A DNA stretch of 48,711 nt. Source: an uncultured Arenicella sp. (GTDB taxonomy: Bacteria > Pseudomonadota > Gammaproteobacteria > Arenicellales > Arenicellaceae). The notes under the pieces were generated by a model. The model was not told the origin of the DNA. It made no database searches and was given only the letters and a program-made list of their open reading frames with translations. Position 1 is the first letter of the stretch. Each line of letters opens with the position of its first letter. Below are positions 38,006-46,800 of this stretch, one piece after another. The stretch is taken from the NCBI GenBank assembly GCA_937974565.1, contig CALJWL010000049.1, forward strand, positions 1 through 48,711, written 5' to 3'. The position numbers and the translations under genes are program-made.

Positions 38006-38200
38006 TCACCGGCTTGGGTGTCTATCCAGCATGCGTGTTTGCTGTTCAGTTCGTTGTTGTGCAATGTGGGCTTGTCGGTGTCTTACGCCTGAAATAAGGG
38101 TAAATTCATTTCGCCCATGCATCACATGCATCAACTTCCGATTATCAAACACCATCATTTCCATCGCTTGAAGTGCGTACCCTACCATGTATCGGTCGTC
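38006..38200 (-). pseudogene. probable remnant of a TauD/gamma-butyrobetaine-hydroxylase-type dioxygenase gene
   Basis: Read leftward, this short frame gives MEMMVFDNRKLMH, then HGRNEFTLISGVRHRQAHI. This closely follows the end of TauD/BBOX-type Fe(II)/2-oxoglutarate dioxygenases, whose consensus runs (V/I)FDNRR(V/L)LHGR(T/N)..F....G.RHL.G.Y. A short insertion (VMH) breaks the motif and the typical tail is replaced. Upstream no coherent enzyme continues in this or neighbouring frames. The wider frame (38006-38386) therefore seems to be a decayed fragment rather than a gene. It sits directly upstream of the BCCT gene, the usual partner of such an oxygenase. Confidence 0.45.
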
Positions 38201-38386
38201 GCGTGTACGCCGCACATCATTGTTAAAGTCTCCCGCTACATTGATAGCGCATTGGTGAACGCAAATTGACCACCGGTGACGGCGTTTTACAACAATGAAA
38301 AAGCTGAATAACCGGCACTTGTTCTTGATTTGAATAATCGGTGTAATTGAGGCAGTGAGAGCGGCGTGTAAGCAAGGTGCAAGCAA

Positions 38387-38703
38387 GATTGTTGGCCTTA
38401 GGCGTATTTACGACTTTATAAACATCGTCTCACCACTTCAAAAAATTGTTTCGAGTTTAGAGCCAATTAACTCACGGCCTCATTAACAAGTTGGTGGTTT
38501 GTGACGCTTGAGCCAAAATCTTAACACAAGGTTTCTCTTCGAATCGTTTAATTCTGTTTGATGGCTGCTTTCATGGCTGTTTTCATGGCCCCAATGTTGT
38601 TGAAGGCATTGGGGTGGGGTTCTGATCAAAGCCCTCTTTTTTGCACGCGGGCGCTGAGTGTGTTTTACTGCTTAGTAAACAGACACAGAAGAGGGTTTGC
38701 GCG
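38387..38703. other. intergenic region with hairpins before the TIGR02647 gene
   Basis: About 315 nt without a supported gene. CCCCAATG (38589-38596) pairs with CATTGGGG (38607-38614), and a smaller stem TTTACT/AGTAAA (38664-38679) ends just before the ribosome-binding sequence of the next gene. Confidence 0.4.
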
Positions 38704-38943
38704 ATGCCGTACACATTAGAGGTTGTAGAGGAATTAAAAGTACTGTCTCTTTTCAACCTGGATACCAGTCAGGAAGGTATTAAAGTTCACTCCACCGCGT
38801 CTTCCGAAGCGATAAAAGCAACCGAACGCCTGTTTAATAAAGGTTTAATCTCTCAACCTGATGGTGGGTACCTGACAAGCTTAGGGCGAACGGCATCAGA
38901 ACATGCGCAAGATTTACTTCGGATTTTAAACGTATCCGGTTAA
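38704..38943 (+). CDS. TIGR02647 family small protein
   Basis: I start at the ATG at 38704, giving 79 residues, because an AGAGGG ribosome-binding sequence lies about 9 nt before it; the frame's earlier ATG at 38641 adds a Cys-rich stretch that does not belong to the family. The pattern PYTLEVVEELKVLSLFNLDT, GIKVHSTASSEAIKA, RLFNKGLISQPDGGYLT closely follows TIGR02647, a short helical family of Gammaproteobacteria. The GLISQPDGGYLT segment resembles the recognition-wing end of a winged helix, and members are often called DNA-binding without firm proof. No partner gene is adjacent. Confidence 0.85.
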   Translation: MPYTLEVVEELKVLSLFNLDTSQEGIKVHSTASSEAIKATERLFNKGLISQPDGGYLTSLGRTASEHAQDLLRILNVSG

Positions 38944-39327
38944 TGTGCGAATGGGGCGTCATCAATGCACCTCATTGAAGCGACGTATCCTCAGTGGCAA
39001 AACTTGACGGTAAGGAGGGCATTTAACGAACAACAACTAGTTATAGTTATAGTCAACGAAAACTAAACAGCCACCGAACGGAAAAGTGTCAACGGATGGG
39101 CGTTAGTGCAACTAGAGTTGATGGTGGTGTTTATTAAAATGCCGTGTTAAAATCGAAAACGGATTTATAAAACACGGACTTCACGGACGGTTAATGAGTT
39201 TTGGCGGTTAGGCTGTAAGCACGGGTTAATATCTTAATCTTACAGTACATCACTGAAATGCAAATGAAGTTCTAAACAACCGAACGAACTTACTAAAAAA
39301 CGCTGTTGGGGCGCGGGTAGGGTTGGA
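38944..39327. other. upstream region of the IPT/RHS locus
   Basis: About 380 nt with no supported gene. It carries the first copy of a 16-nt direct repeat (39022-39037), followed by overlapping TATAGTTA repeats. No clear promoter was found. Confidence 0.4.
39022..39037 (+). repeat. 16-nt direct repeat, copy 1, upstream of the IPT gene
   Basis: TTTAACGAACAACAAC. An identical copy follows the stop codon of the same gene at 42275-42290, 3.25 kb away. Confidence 0.7.
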
Positions 39328-42270
39328 TTGAAACGATTAACACACCATGTTTGTGTGGCGATTGTGTTGTGCTGGGTACAGATGAGTGCGCCACAAGCAA
39401 TGGCCAACGAGCGAGTATTCTCAGAATACCAATACGATAAGGTTGGTAATGAGATTTCGCGCAGCCAAGATAAATCGGGCTCGGCTCCTGTCGTAGACTC
39501 AGTGTCGCCCTCTGTGGTGCGGCAAAATCAAGTTGTCACTGTGACAGTGCAAGGCCAAGGGTTACGCGGTGCCCAATTGGCCAGCGCTCAAGACTTTTTC
39601 AAGTTTTCAGAAATACAATCAACTGATACGCAATTAGAGTTTGTGTTAAGCGTCGATGAAGAGGCAACCCAAGGACCGGCTCAAATTTCAGCTTCTACTG
39701 GCTTAGGCACGGTTTTCATTGGTCTGAATGTGTTGCAAAAGTTGCCTGACCTTAGGGTTTCACCAACCCCTTTGGTGCTAGCGGCCTCTCAAACAACGGT
39801 TCTCAATGTCTCTCTCTCGGCCGCGGATGCAGTCGATCATGATGTTGCCGTTTCGGTATCCGATGCATCGGTAATCAGTCTTTCGGCTAATCAAATACGT
39901 TTCGATCAAGGTAACTTATTTCCTGCTTCTGAAATTACCATCACGGCACAAAACGAAGGTGTGTCTTCATTGCGATTCGCATCAGAAACGTTGGGTGATC
40001 AGACATACACTGTTCGAGTATCAAATGACTCTTATGAATTGGTGCCTGGTTCTAACCACGCATTTAACTCTGACGCGGTAGGCGTTAACAAGTTGTTTGT
40101 ACCTTCACCTCCCGACCTATCGGAGCGTGGTCCTTTTATAAGTGAAGTGAGGGTTAATCGTTTATTCACTGAGCCAGTCGCCGGCAATACAACCCAGGTC
40201 TATTCCAGCACTCTGGGTGTGCTTAGGGGGCGGTATCATGAGGCCACGAACCCAACAGTGGTGGGCGCAGGGCAGCAAAACATCAATGTCATCTTGCTAG
40301 GGCGTGGTTTAGCCGCAACGGATTCTGTTGCTCTAGAGCCATCCCAGAACACACAGATTAGCAATGTGTCGGTTGCCGCTACTGGTGATCAAATTACCTT
40401 TGATTTAAGCGTTGACGTTGGCACCTCCCTTTCTCTACGTAGGCTGGTGTTGTCTGACCCTGAGGGGGTGATTCCGGCGGTTAATTCAGGCGATGATCGT
40501 ATTTATGTCGGGGGCGTGTCTCCAGTAATCGAATCGGTGACCCCCATTTATTTAAATCGAGGTGATGTGCGAACCATCACCGTCCGCGGCACTGGGCTGG
40601 AGTCAGTCCAAGGAATCCGGTTTGATAACAACCAAAATGTGGGCTTTTCCCAACCAGTAATTGCACCGGATGGCCGTTCACTGAGCTTCAACCTTGAAGT
40701 TGTTGGGTTTGCCACCTTAGGCCCCAGAGCCTTAACGTTGGAATCTCTGTTGGGTGACAGTGCCCCGATACACAGCGCAGCCAATGTCATTCATTTTGAA
40801 GACCGGCCACCTAATGTATTAACTCCCGTTGTCTCAGCGCAGGTGGGGGTCGAACGCCAATTGTCTGGTTCGCCGAATACACGCGAAAATATGGCGCGCT
40901 CGACACCAGTGGGCGTGTCTAAGGGCGGTGTTTTGACTCAAGTGTTGCCAAGTTCACGCTCGCAAGGCTCCAATGTGAGTTTGCAACTTGAGGGGGCCGC
41001 TCTGGATAGTGTGATTGCGGTTGAATTTCAACCGGACCAGGGCATCACTGTTGGGTCGTATTCCCCTAACGCAAGCGGCGAAGCCGCAACGCTGGGCATC
41101 GCCATCGCCAATGACGCTCTGCCAACAGTGCGGCGCTTACGCTTGCTTACCTCAAGCGGTATGCTGGCTGCAGTGGCTGGCGCAGACCGTTTTACGGTTA
41201 CCCTACCAAGACCTGAGATTCAGTCGGTGTCACCGATTTTGGTTGACCGCCGTGCGGGCAACGTGGCGATCACCATTCGCGGTGAACGGTTAAATGGCGC
41301 CACGCAGCTTAAGGTGATCCCTTCTGACGGCATCACCGCATCGTTGCCCGTTACAACGATAGACGGAAAAAGCGCCAGTGCGTCACTGGTCATTGCGGCA
41401 GACGCGCCGTTAACCCCCCGAGTGATTCAGCTTATAACACCAGGTGGTGAAACTGAAACAGCGGCCATGGCTTTCAATACCATCAATCTTGTTGATGATA
41501 TAGACCGCATAGTAACGCCAATTGTATCACCTGATGTCGGAGTGCTTAGATTGCAAACGCCTATTACAGAGCCGCCACGCGACATCAGCTCGTTCTCGCA
41601 AATTGTTGGGGTCTTGCGCCCATTTACCCCGGCTTCTAGTTCTGATACGCGCGCAGCTTATGCCTCTCAAGTGGGCATTTCAAAAGGGCCAACGGCGCTT
41701 AATATCAGCCCGACTGCGTTACCCATTAACACTCAAATGCAAACCATTGAAGTCATGGGGCGTAACCTTGACAACGTCACCACGGTGCAAACGATTCCGG
41801 CGGATGGCATCACGCTCACAGGCCCAGCCACCATCTCAGCCGACGGCACTCGCGTGACTTTTGCTGCAACGGTGGCGGCCGATGCCGATCAAACCGCCAG
41901 GCGTTTGGAGTTAGTGACCGCTGATGGGGTCGTGCCGTTTGCGTCACCCACAAATTCGCAACTTTGGGTTGTAGGTATGGAACCCGTTATTAATTCAATA
42001 AGCCCAATTCAACAGGTGCGCGGTGCCAACTTCACCATGACCATTCGTGGAATCAATCTAACAGGCGTGCAATCGGTTCAAGCCACACCGCCGGGTGGTA
42101 TTCAATTTGGTACACCCGTGGCCGCAAATGATGGGCGTTCTCTGACGGTTCCGGTTGTGATTGACTCTCTTGCTCTGGCTGAGCAAAAGCTAATCACTGT
42201 GACCACCGATACGGGCACAACGGCATTGAATGCAATGCCGGAAAACACATTCATCGTGATCAGCGAATAG
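39328..42270 (+). CDS. exported IPT/TIG-repeat protein with an N-terminal RHS-like YD repeat
   Basis: A 980-residue protein starting at TTG 39328 (GGTAGGG ahead). A signal peptide (residues 1-26, ending QAMA) is followed directly by EYQYDKVGNEISRSQDKSG at 33-51, one copy of the RHS/YD-repeat consensus (YxYDxxGN). An IPT/TIG-like domain follows at about 55-135, recognised by VDSVSPSVVRQNQVVTVTVQG, then an Ig-like/beta region at about 140-235. After that a super-repeat occurs three times: a cluster of short motifs of the form V-G-(V/I)-x-(K/R) (starting near residues 251, 506 and 737), then two IPT-like domains, each opening with a variant of (V/I)xS(V/I)SPxxxxRGxxxTIxVRGxxLxxV. It should be an all-beta, surface or periplasmic protein. 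It heads a cluster with a Gly-rich exported protein and an RHS giant. Confidence 0.85.
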   Translation: MKRLTHHVCVAIVLCWVQMSAPQAMANERVFSEYQYDKVGNEISRSQDKSGSAPVVDSVSPSVVRQNQVVTVTVQGQGLRGAQLASAQDFFKFSEIQSTDTQLEFVLSVDEEATQGPAQISASTGLGTVFIGLNVLQKLPDLRVSPTPLVLAASQTTVLNVSLSAADAVDHDVAVSVSDASVISLSANQIRFDQGNLFPASEITITAQNEGVSSLRFASETLGDQTYTVRVSNDSYELVPGSNHAFNSDAVGVNKLFVPSPPDLSERGPFISEVRVNRLFTEPVAGNTTQVYSSTLGVLRGRYHEATNPTVVGAGQQNINVILLGRGLAATDSVALEPSQNTQISNVSVAATGDQITFDLSVDVGTSLSLRRLVLSDPEGVIPAVNSGDDRIYVGGVSPVIESVTPIYLNRGDVRTITVRGTGLESVQGIRFDNNQNVGFSQPVIAPDGRSLSFNLEVVGFATLGPRALTLESLLGDSAPIHSAANVIHFEDRPPNVLTPVVSAQVGVERQLSGSPNTRENMARSTPVGVSKGGVLTQVLPSSRSQGSNVSLQLEGAALDSVIAVEFQPDQGITVGSYSPNASGEAATLGIAIANDALPTVRRLRLLTSSGMLAAVAGADRFTVTLPRPEIQSVSPILVDRRAGNVAITIRGERLNGATQLKVIPSDGITASLPVTTIDGKSASASLVIAADAPLTPRVIQLITPGGETETAAMAFNTINLVDDIDRIVTPIVSPDVGVLRLQTPITEPPRDISSFSQIVGVLRPFTPASSSDTRAAYASQVGISKGPTALNISPTALPINTQMQTIEVMGRNLDNVTTVQTIPADGITLTGPATISADGTRVTFAATVAADADQTARRLELVTADGVVPFASPTNSQLWVVGMEPVINSISPIQQVRGANFTMTIRGINLTGVQSVQATPPGGIQFGTPVAANDGRSLTVPVVIDSLALAEQKLITVTTDTGTTALNAMPENTFIVISE

Positions 42271-42274
42271 TGTG

Positions 42275-42290
42275 TTTAACGAACAACAAC
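42275..42290 (+). repeat. 16-nt direct repeat, copy 2, downstream of the IPT gene
   Basis: TTTAACGAACAACAAC, identical to 39022-39037, begins 5 nt after the IPT gene stop codon. The two copies bracket the gene. Confidence 0.7.
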
Positions 42291-42345
42291 GAACAATCAC
42301 TTATTCATTTTTTAATCTTTTATTAGCAAACAGGAGGCAACCTAA

Positions 42346-43794
42346 ATGACTAATAAATTAACTCTCTCAGCCAAAACATTGTTGGCCGGTGGCATATTGT
42401 CATTCGCAAGCATCGCTTGGTCATTTGATAGCGGCAGCACCGGCGAAGACGGTGCCTTTGCGCCACAGGTGGACACCACGCTTCAACTTCCCGAAGACGG
42501 TATCTTTAACTTTACTAGCGTTAATATCCCCAGTGGTGTTACGGTTCAATTTACTAAGAATGCCACTAACACCCCTGTTGTGATGTTGGCATCGGGCGAC
42601 ATTACCATTGATGGTGTGATTGATGTCAGCGGCGGCAACGCAACTGATTCGGGTGCGGCCGGTGACGGAAGCTTGGGCGACGATGGAATTCCAGGCAAAG
42701 GTGGCCCCGGTGGTTTTGATGGCGGCATAGGAGGGACTGTTGACACTCCGCTTGGTGGAAACGGATTAGGGCCCGGTGGTGGTTTCGGCGGTGAGCGGTT
42801 GAGTGATGTTTTTGGCTGCCCAGGCAGCAGTGCTGGTTTTTCTGAAGCAGGCGACAATGTGGTAACGTCTGCTTGTGTTAATATTACTGTAGGTCAAGTT
42901 TATGGAAACGCAGATTTGCAGCCGTTAATTGGTGGCTCTGGTGGCGGCGGTGGGCATGCCGGGCTTTCTTTTGGTGGTTCAGGCGGTGGCGGTGGCGGTG
43001 GCGCCATTTTGATCGCCAGCAGTGAAACTTTAACCGTGTCTGGCAGTATTCTAGCAAACGGTGGCAGCTCCGGCGGAAGTGCTGGCGCTTCAAGCGGTGG
43101 CCCTGGTGGTGAGGGCAGTGGCGGTGCTATTCGCTTAATTGCAACCACCGTGTCTGGAAACGGACCGATCCAAGCACTGAATGCTGGTGTTTCTGTACGC
43201 AACGGAAATTTATCGTCCCTGAGATCTCCAACTGGCTCTGACGGTCGCATTCGAATCGAAGCCGAAAACATGCAGCGTACTTCAGTCACATCGCCCACGT
43301 TCGATTTTTCCGGCCCGCAGCCATTATTTTTAGCCAATATCCCAGGCGTTAGAATCACGGAAGTGGCCGGCTTGACGGTGCCAGCCAGCCCTTCAGGCGC
43401 GGGTGATGTGATCATCCCTGAAGCCACACCCAACCCTGTGACGATTGAGTTTGCCACCACCAACATTCCGCTTGGTAATACGATTGAACTGACGGTTACA
43501 CCGCAATCGGGCCCCAACACCACGGTGGTTAGCAATGCGATTTCAGGCACGGATGAAAACGGCACAGCCACCGTCAGTGTGGGTATCCCTGATGGCCCAA
43601 GCACCTTGTCGGCCTCGGTTACGTTTACGGTGGCGCTTGCGTCAGTGCAACAAGACTTTTCTCAATTTGCTCAAGGCAACGAAGTGGAAAAAGTGCGCAT
43701 TGACTTTGACCCAAGTAAAGGTTCCATGACCACGTTTATTGCTAAAAATGGCGATGAATTCACGTGGCCATCAAACACCGTAGCCATTAACTAG
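42346..43794 (+). CDS. exported Gly-rich beta-helix-like protein
   Basis: A 482-residue protein preceded by a perfect AGGAGG ribosome-binding sequence (42332-42337) 8 nt before the ATG. Signal peptide at 1-26 (LLAGGILSFASIAWS). After a short beta segment comes a region (about 80-295) in which short hydrophobic strands (IDGVIDVSGG, AILIASSETLTVSGSILANG, GAIRLIATTVSGNGPIQALN) alternate with very Gly-rich loops. This pattern recalls the Gly-rich, right-handed beta-helix-like proteins of myxobacteria. The last ~120 residues form a beta-rich domain (about 360-450) and end in VEKVRIDFDPSKGS. No catalytic motif is seen. It sits between the IPT gene and the RHS gene with gaps of 75 and 43 nt, suggesting one operon. 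Confidence 0.83.
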   Translation: MTNKLTLSAKTLLAGGILSFASIAWSFDSGSTGEDGAFAPQVDTTLQLPEDGIFNFTSVNIPSGVTVQFTKNATNTPVVMLASGDITIDGVIDVSGGNATDSGAAGDGSLGDDGIPGKGGPGGFDGGIGGTVDTPLGGNGLGPGGGFGGERLSDVFGCPGSSAGFSEAGDNVVTSACVNITVGQVYGNADLQPLIGGSGGGGGHAGLSFGGSGGGGGGGAILIASSETLTVSGSILANGGSSGGSAGASSGGPGGEGSGGAIRLIATTVSGNGPIQALNAGVSVRNGNLSSLRSPTGSDGRIRIEAENMQRTSVTSPTFDFSGPQPLFLANIPGVRITEVAGLTVPASPSGAGDVIIPEATPNPVTIEFATTNIPLGNTIELTVTPQSGPNTTVVSNAISGTDENGTATVSVGIPDGPSTLSASVTFTVALASVQQDFSQFAQGNEVEKVRIDFDPSKGSMTTFIAKNGDEFTWPSNTVAIN

Positions 43795-43837
43795 ATACAC
43801 GATATTTCATTTAAATACCTAGCTAGGGAAACACACT

Positions 43838-46800
43838 ATGCGCTGGTTGCAAAACAGGTTTAATCAACAAGGTGTCTCGACGTTTCGAGCGGTCTCGATC
43901 ATGGCATTAATGGTCGTGCTGATCGGTCTGTCGTCGTTTGACGCGCCTAATCGCTCTTTGATTGGTCTGACTCACGCGTCCACGTCTGAGTGTGTTCCCT
44001 CGCGGCATCGTTTATCCAGAGAAGACCAGCAAATAGCGACAGCCAACAGCCTTCAGCAAGAGTTCACGGACAGCACACCGGTTAGTGGTCAAGTTAGCAC
44101 GGCACGATTGGATCAAGTTGTGGTGCAAGAGGGGTTTGCCTCCATCCCTCTGCCGCAGCACTTAGCTCAAGGTAACCGCCGTACACAACTGCGTGGTGTT
44201 GGTAGCGTCTATCAGTACTTTTGGGGTTGGTGGTCGTACCCCAGCGAAACGGTGTTCCGCATACGAAACCGCTCAGACGTGGATAAAACGCTGACCGTTC
44301 GTGCTCAAGAGCGTTACTTTGATTGGCGGCGTTTTCGCTGGGAAACGCGATTCACCTCATTTAATAAGAGGGTCAAGGTTCCCGCTTACAGCGATGGTTT
44401 TGTTTTAAGCTCGCAAACATCGGGGTATTTTTCGCAAATCAGCCACATCTTATTCGAGCAAGGGCGAGTGGTGTCTTCCGCTAAAGCCAGCAGGCGGCCA
44501 TATCGTGATTCACGTTTAATTCAGATTGGTGCTTCTCAGCCTTTATTTGAAGCACTTAAAGAGCAGGGCATTGTTAGCATTGCATTGCCCTCTAATAGCC
44601 GTCAAGCCATCACACTTGAGGGCGTTGGAGTGTTTGGGCAAGAGCCTCAAAGATCAATTTGGAAAATTGTTAACCCGTTCGATCAAGATGACGTGTTAAC
44701 GCTCAGTGCTTTCGACTCGAGCTTTTCGTTGAATGTAACCGTACCTGCCAATTCGGCAACCTACGTTGTCAGTGATGATGACGGTTGTTCAATTTCAGTG
44801 GGGTCAGACGCTGAAGCGCTTTGGGTGGCCGAATCACAAGGGTTATTAAAAATTGTTACGCAAGACGGTCAAATAGCGTTTGAATTAGCGCTTAATGAGC
44901 CCGTTCAAGCGGTGGACGTAAGCCCCATTGATAGAACCGTGTGGGTATTGACTCAAAGCGGCACTTTGAGTGGCTATAATTCAGCCGGTGAAAATTTAAG
45001 CAGTGTGGTGTTTGAGGATGCCATTGGTATTACCTATCTTGAAGTGGGCCGCACCTCGGTGTGGTTTAGCAAAGGCAATGAGCTTTTTATCGCCCCCAGA
45101 GATGGCTCGGCAACGCCGAATTTGGTAACCGATGTTTCTGGGGCCTCTTTAAACACACAGGGGTTAACGTACGATTCTCTGCGCGACAGAGTATGGGCCA
45201 TTGGTAATACCCAAATAAGCACGGTGAATGCGCAGGGCGTGGCTATGGAAGCTGGCATTAATGTCGACGTTGGGTCGATACTCAGTGCGGCGTACGATAA
45301 GCGTCTTGACAGTATTTGGCTAATCGTTGAACAGTTTGGCACGGATCGTATTTTGCGCTACACCAGCTCAGGTTTGCAGACCTTAAATTACGACACAACA
45401 ACTCAAAATGCCTGGAGCAACGTGACGCCAGACGCTCAAGGTGGCTTGTGGGTTGCCAGTGCTACGCAGCTTAGCCATATCGCTGAGTCGGGCAGGGTTG
45501 ACTTCACTCTGCCGGCGTTCTCAGATGTGGCCGATGCACAAATAGTGGATATCAGTGCTGGGGCACCGGATCAATCCGTGTGGGTGGCCAACCAAACGTT
45601 ATTGAAACAGTTCTCGGTGAATGGGGCCGAATTAAAAACCATCCTGCCGGACCTTGGTGATGGCATTATTCGTGCCTTAAATCGACTTGAGTTAGACACC
45701 GAACTGCCAGCGACCATTCCCACCCTGACGATTATAACGCCAAAAGAGGGGGCTTCGGTTTCGAAACTAAATCAACTTGAGTTACACCTTAACCCTCAGA
45801 GCAGCGACTTAGGTTCCATTTCAGCAACGCTGAACGACGCTGATTTAACGTTGAATTGTCAGACATCTCCGTTGCTCAATGGCCAAACAGCCGAAGCAAA
45901 TGTCTCTTGCACTTTTAACGATGTTGCCGATGGCCCAGCCACCTTAACCTTGATGGCCGCCGCAGACGACGGTGCGACTTCTGAAGCCGTGAGTGTGTCG
46001 GTGCTGGTTGACTCAGTGGTGCCGAGTATCACGGTTACCCAACCGGCAAACGAGCTTGAGGTGTCCACGCAACAGATTGTTGTTGCTGGGCAGGTTTCTG
46101 AGCCAGCGCAGTTGTTTGTGAACGGCAATGCTGTGCCAATCGATGCCCAAAATAACTTCACGACAACGGTGAGTTTAACGCTGGGTCGCAACACACTGAC
46201 ATTAAACGCCGTGGACGCCGCGGGCAATGAGGGTGAAGATACGGTGGTTGTGGTTTATAACCCAAATCAGCCGCCAAGCATCACGTCATCGGCGGTGACC
46301 ACCGCCAAGGCTGGGAATAATTATTTTTATGATGTGAACGCTGTTGACACTGATAATGACACCCTTCAATACAGTTTAAACGCAGCGCCGTCTGGCATGG
46401 TCATAGACCCTGACAGTGGTGAGATAAATTGGGTGCCGGCGTCAGCGGGCACAGTGAACGTGATTGTCAACGTAAGTGATGGCCGTGGTGGTTTGGCTGA
46501 GCAGTCGTTTAGTATTGACGTTACCCCCGCTAATTTGCCACCAAGCATCAGTTCAACGCCGGTTACGCTGACGGCGGTGGACAGTAACTATATATACAAT
46601 GTTATTGCATCAGACCCTGATGGCGATACGTTGCGTTTTCGCTTGTTAGAAGCGCCAACGGGTTTGCAAATTAACCCTGAATCAGGGCAAATTACGTGGC
46701 AGCCTTATTTTTCAGGCACGTCTACAGTGGCTTTTGAAGTGACTGACCCAGCAGGTCTAACGGCGACTCAGCAATACCGACTGACGGTGGAGTTTACCGA

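Noticed and set aside
38006-38386. Intact 126-residue gene
   Set aside because: Only its C-terminal third resembles a protein family (dioxygenase end); the rest has no coherent composition, so it is treated as a remnant.
42900-43604. Long reverse-strand frame opposite the Gly-rich protein gene
   Set aside because: It is a shadow of the Gly-rich coding sequence, giving a Pro-rich frame typical of the complement of Gly codons.
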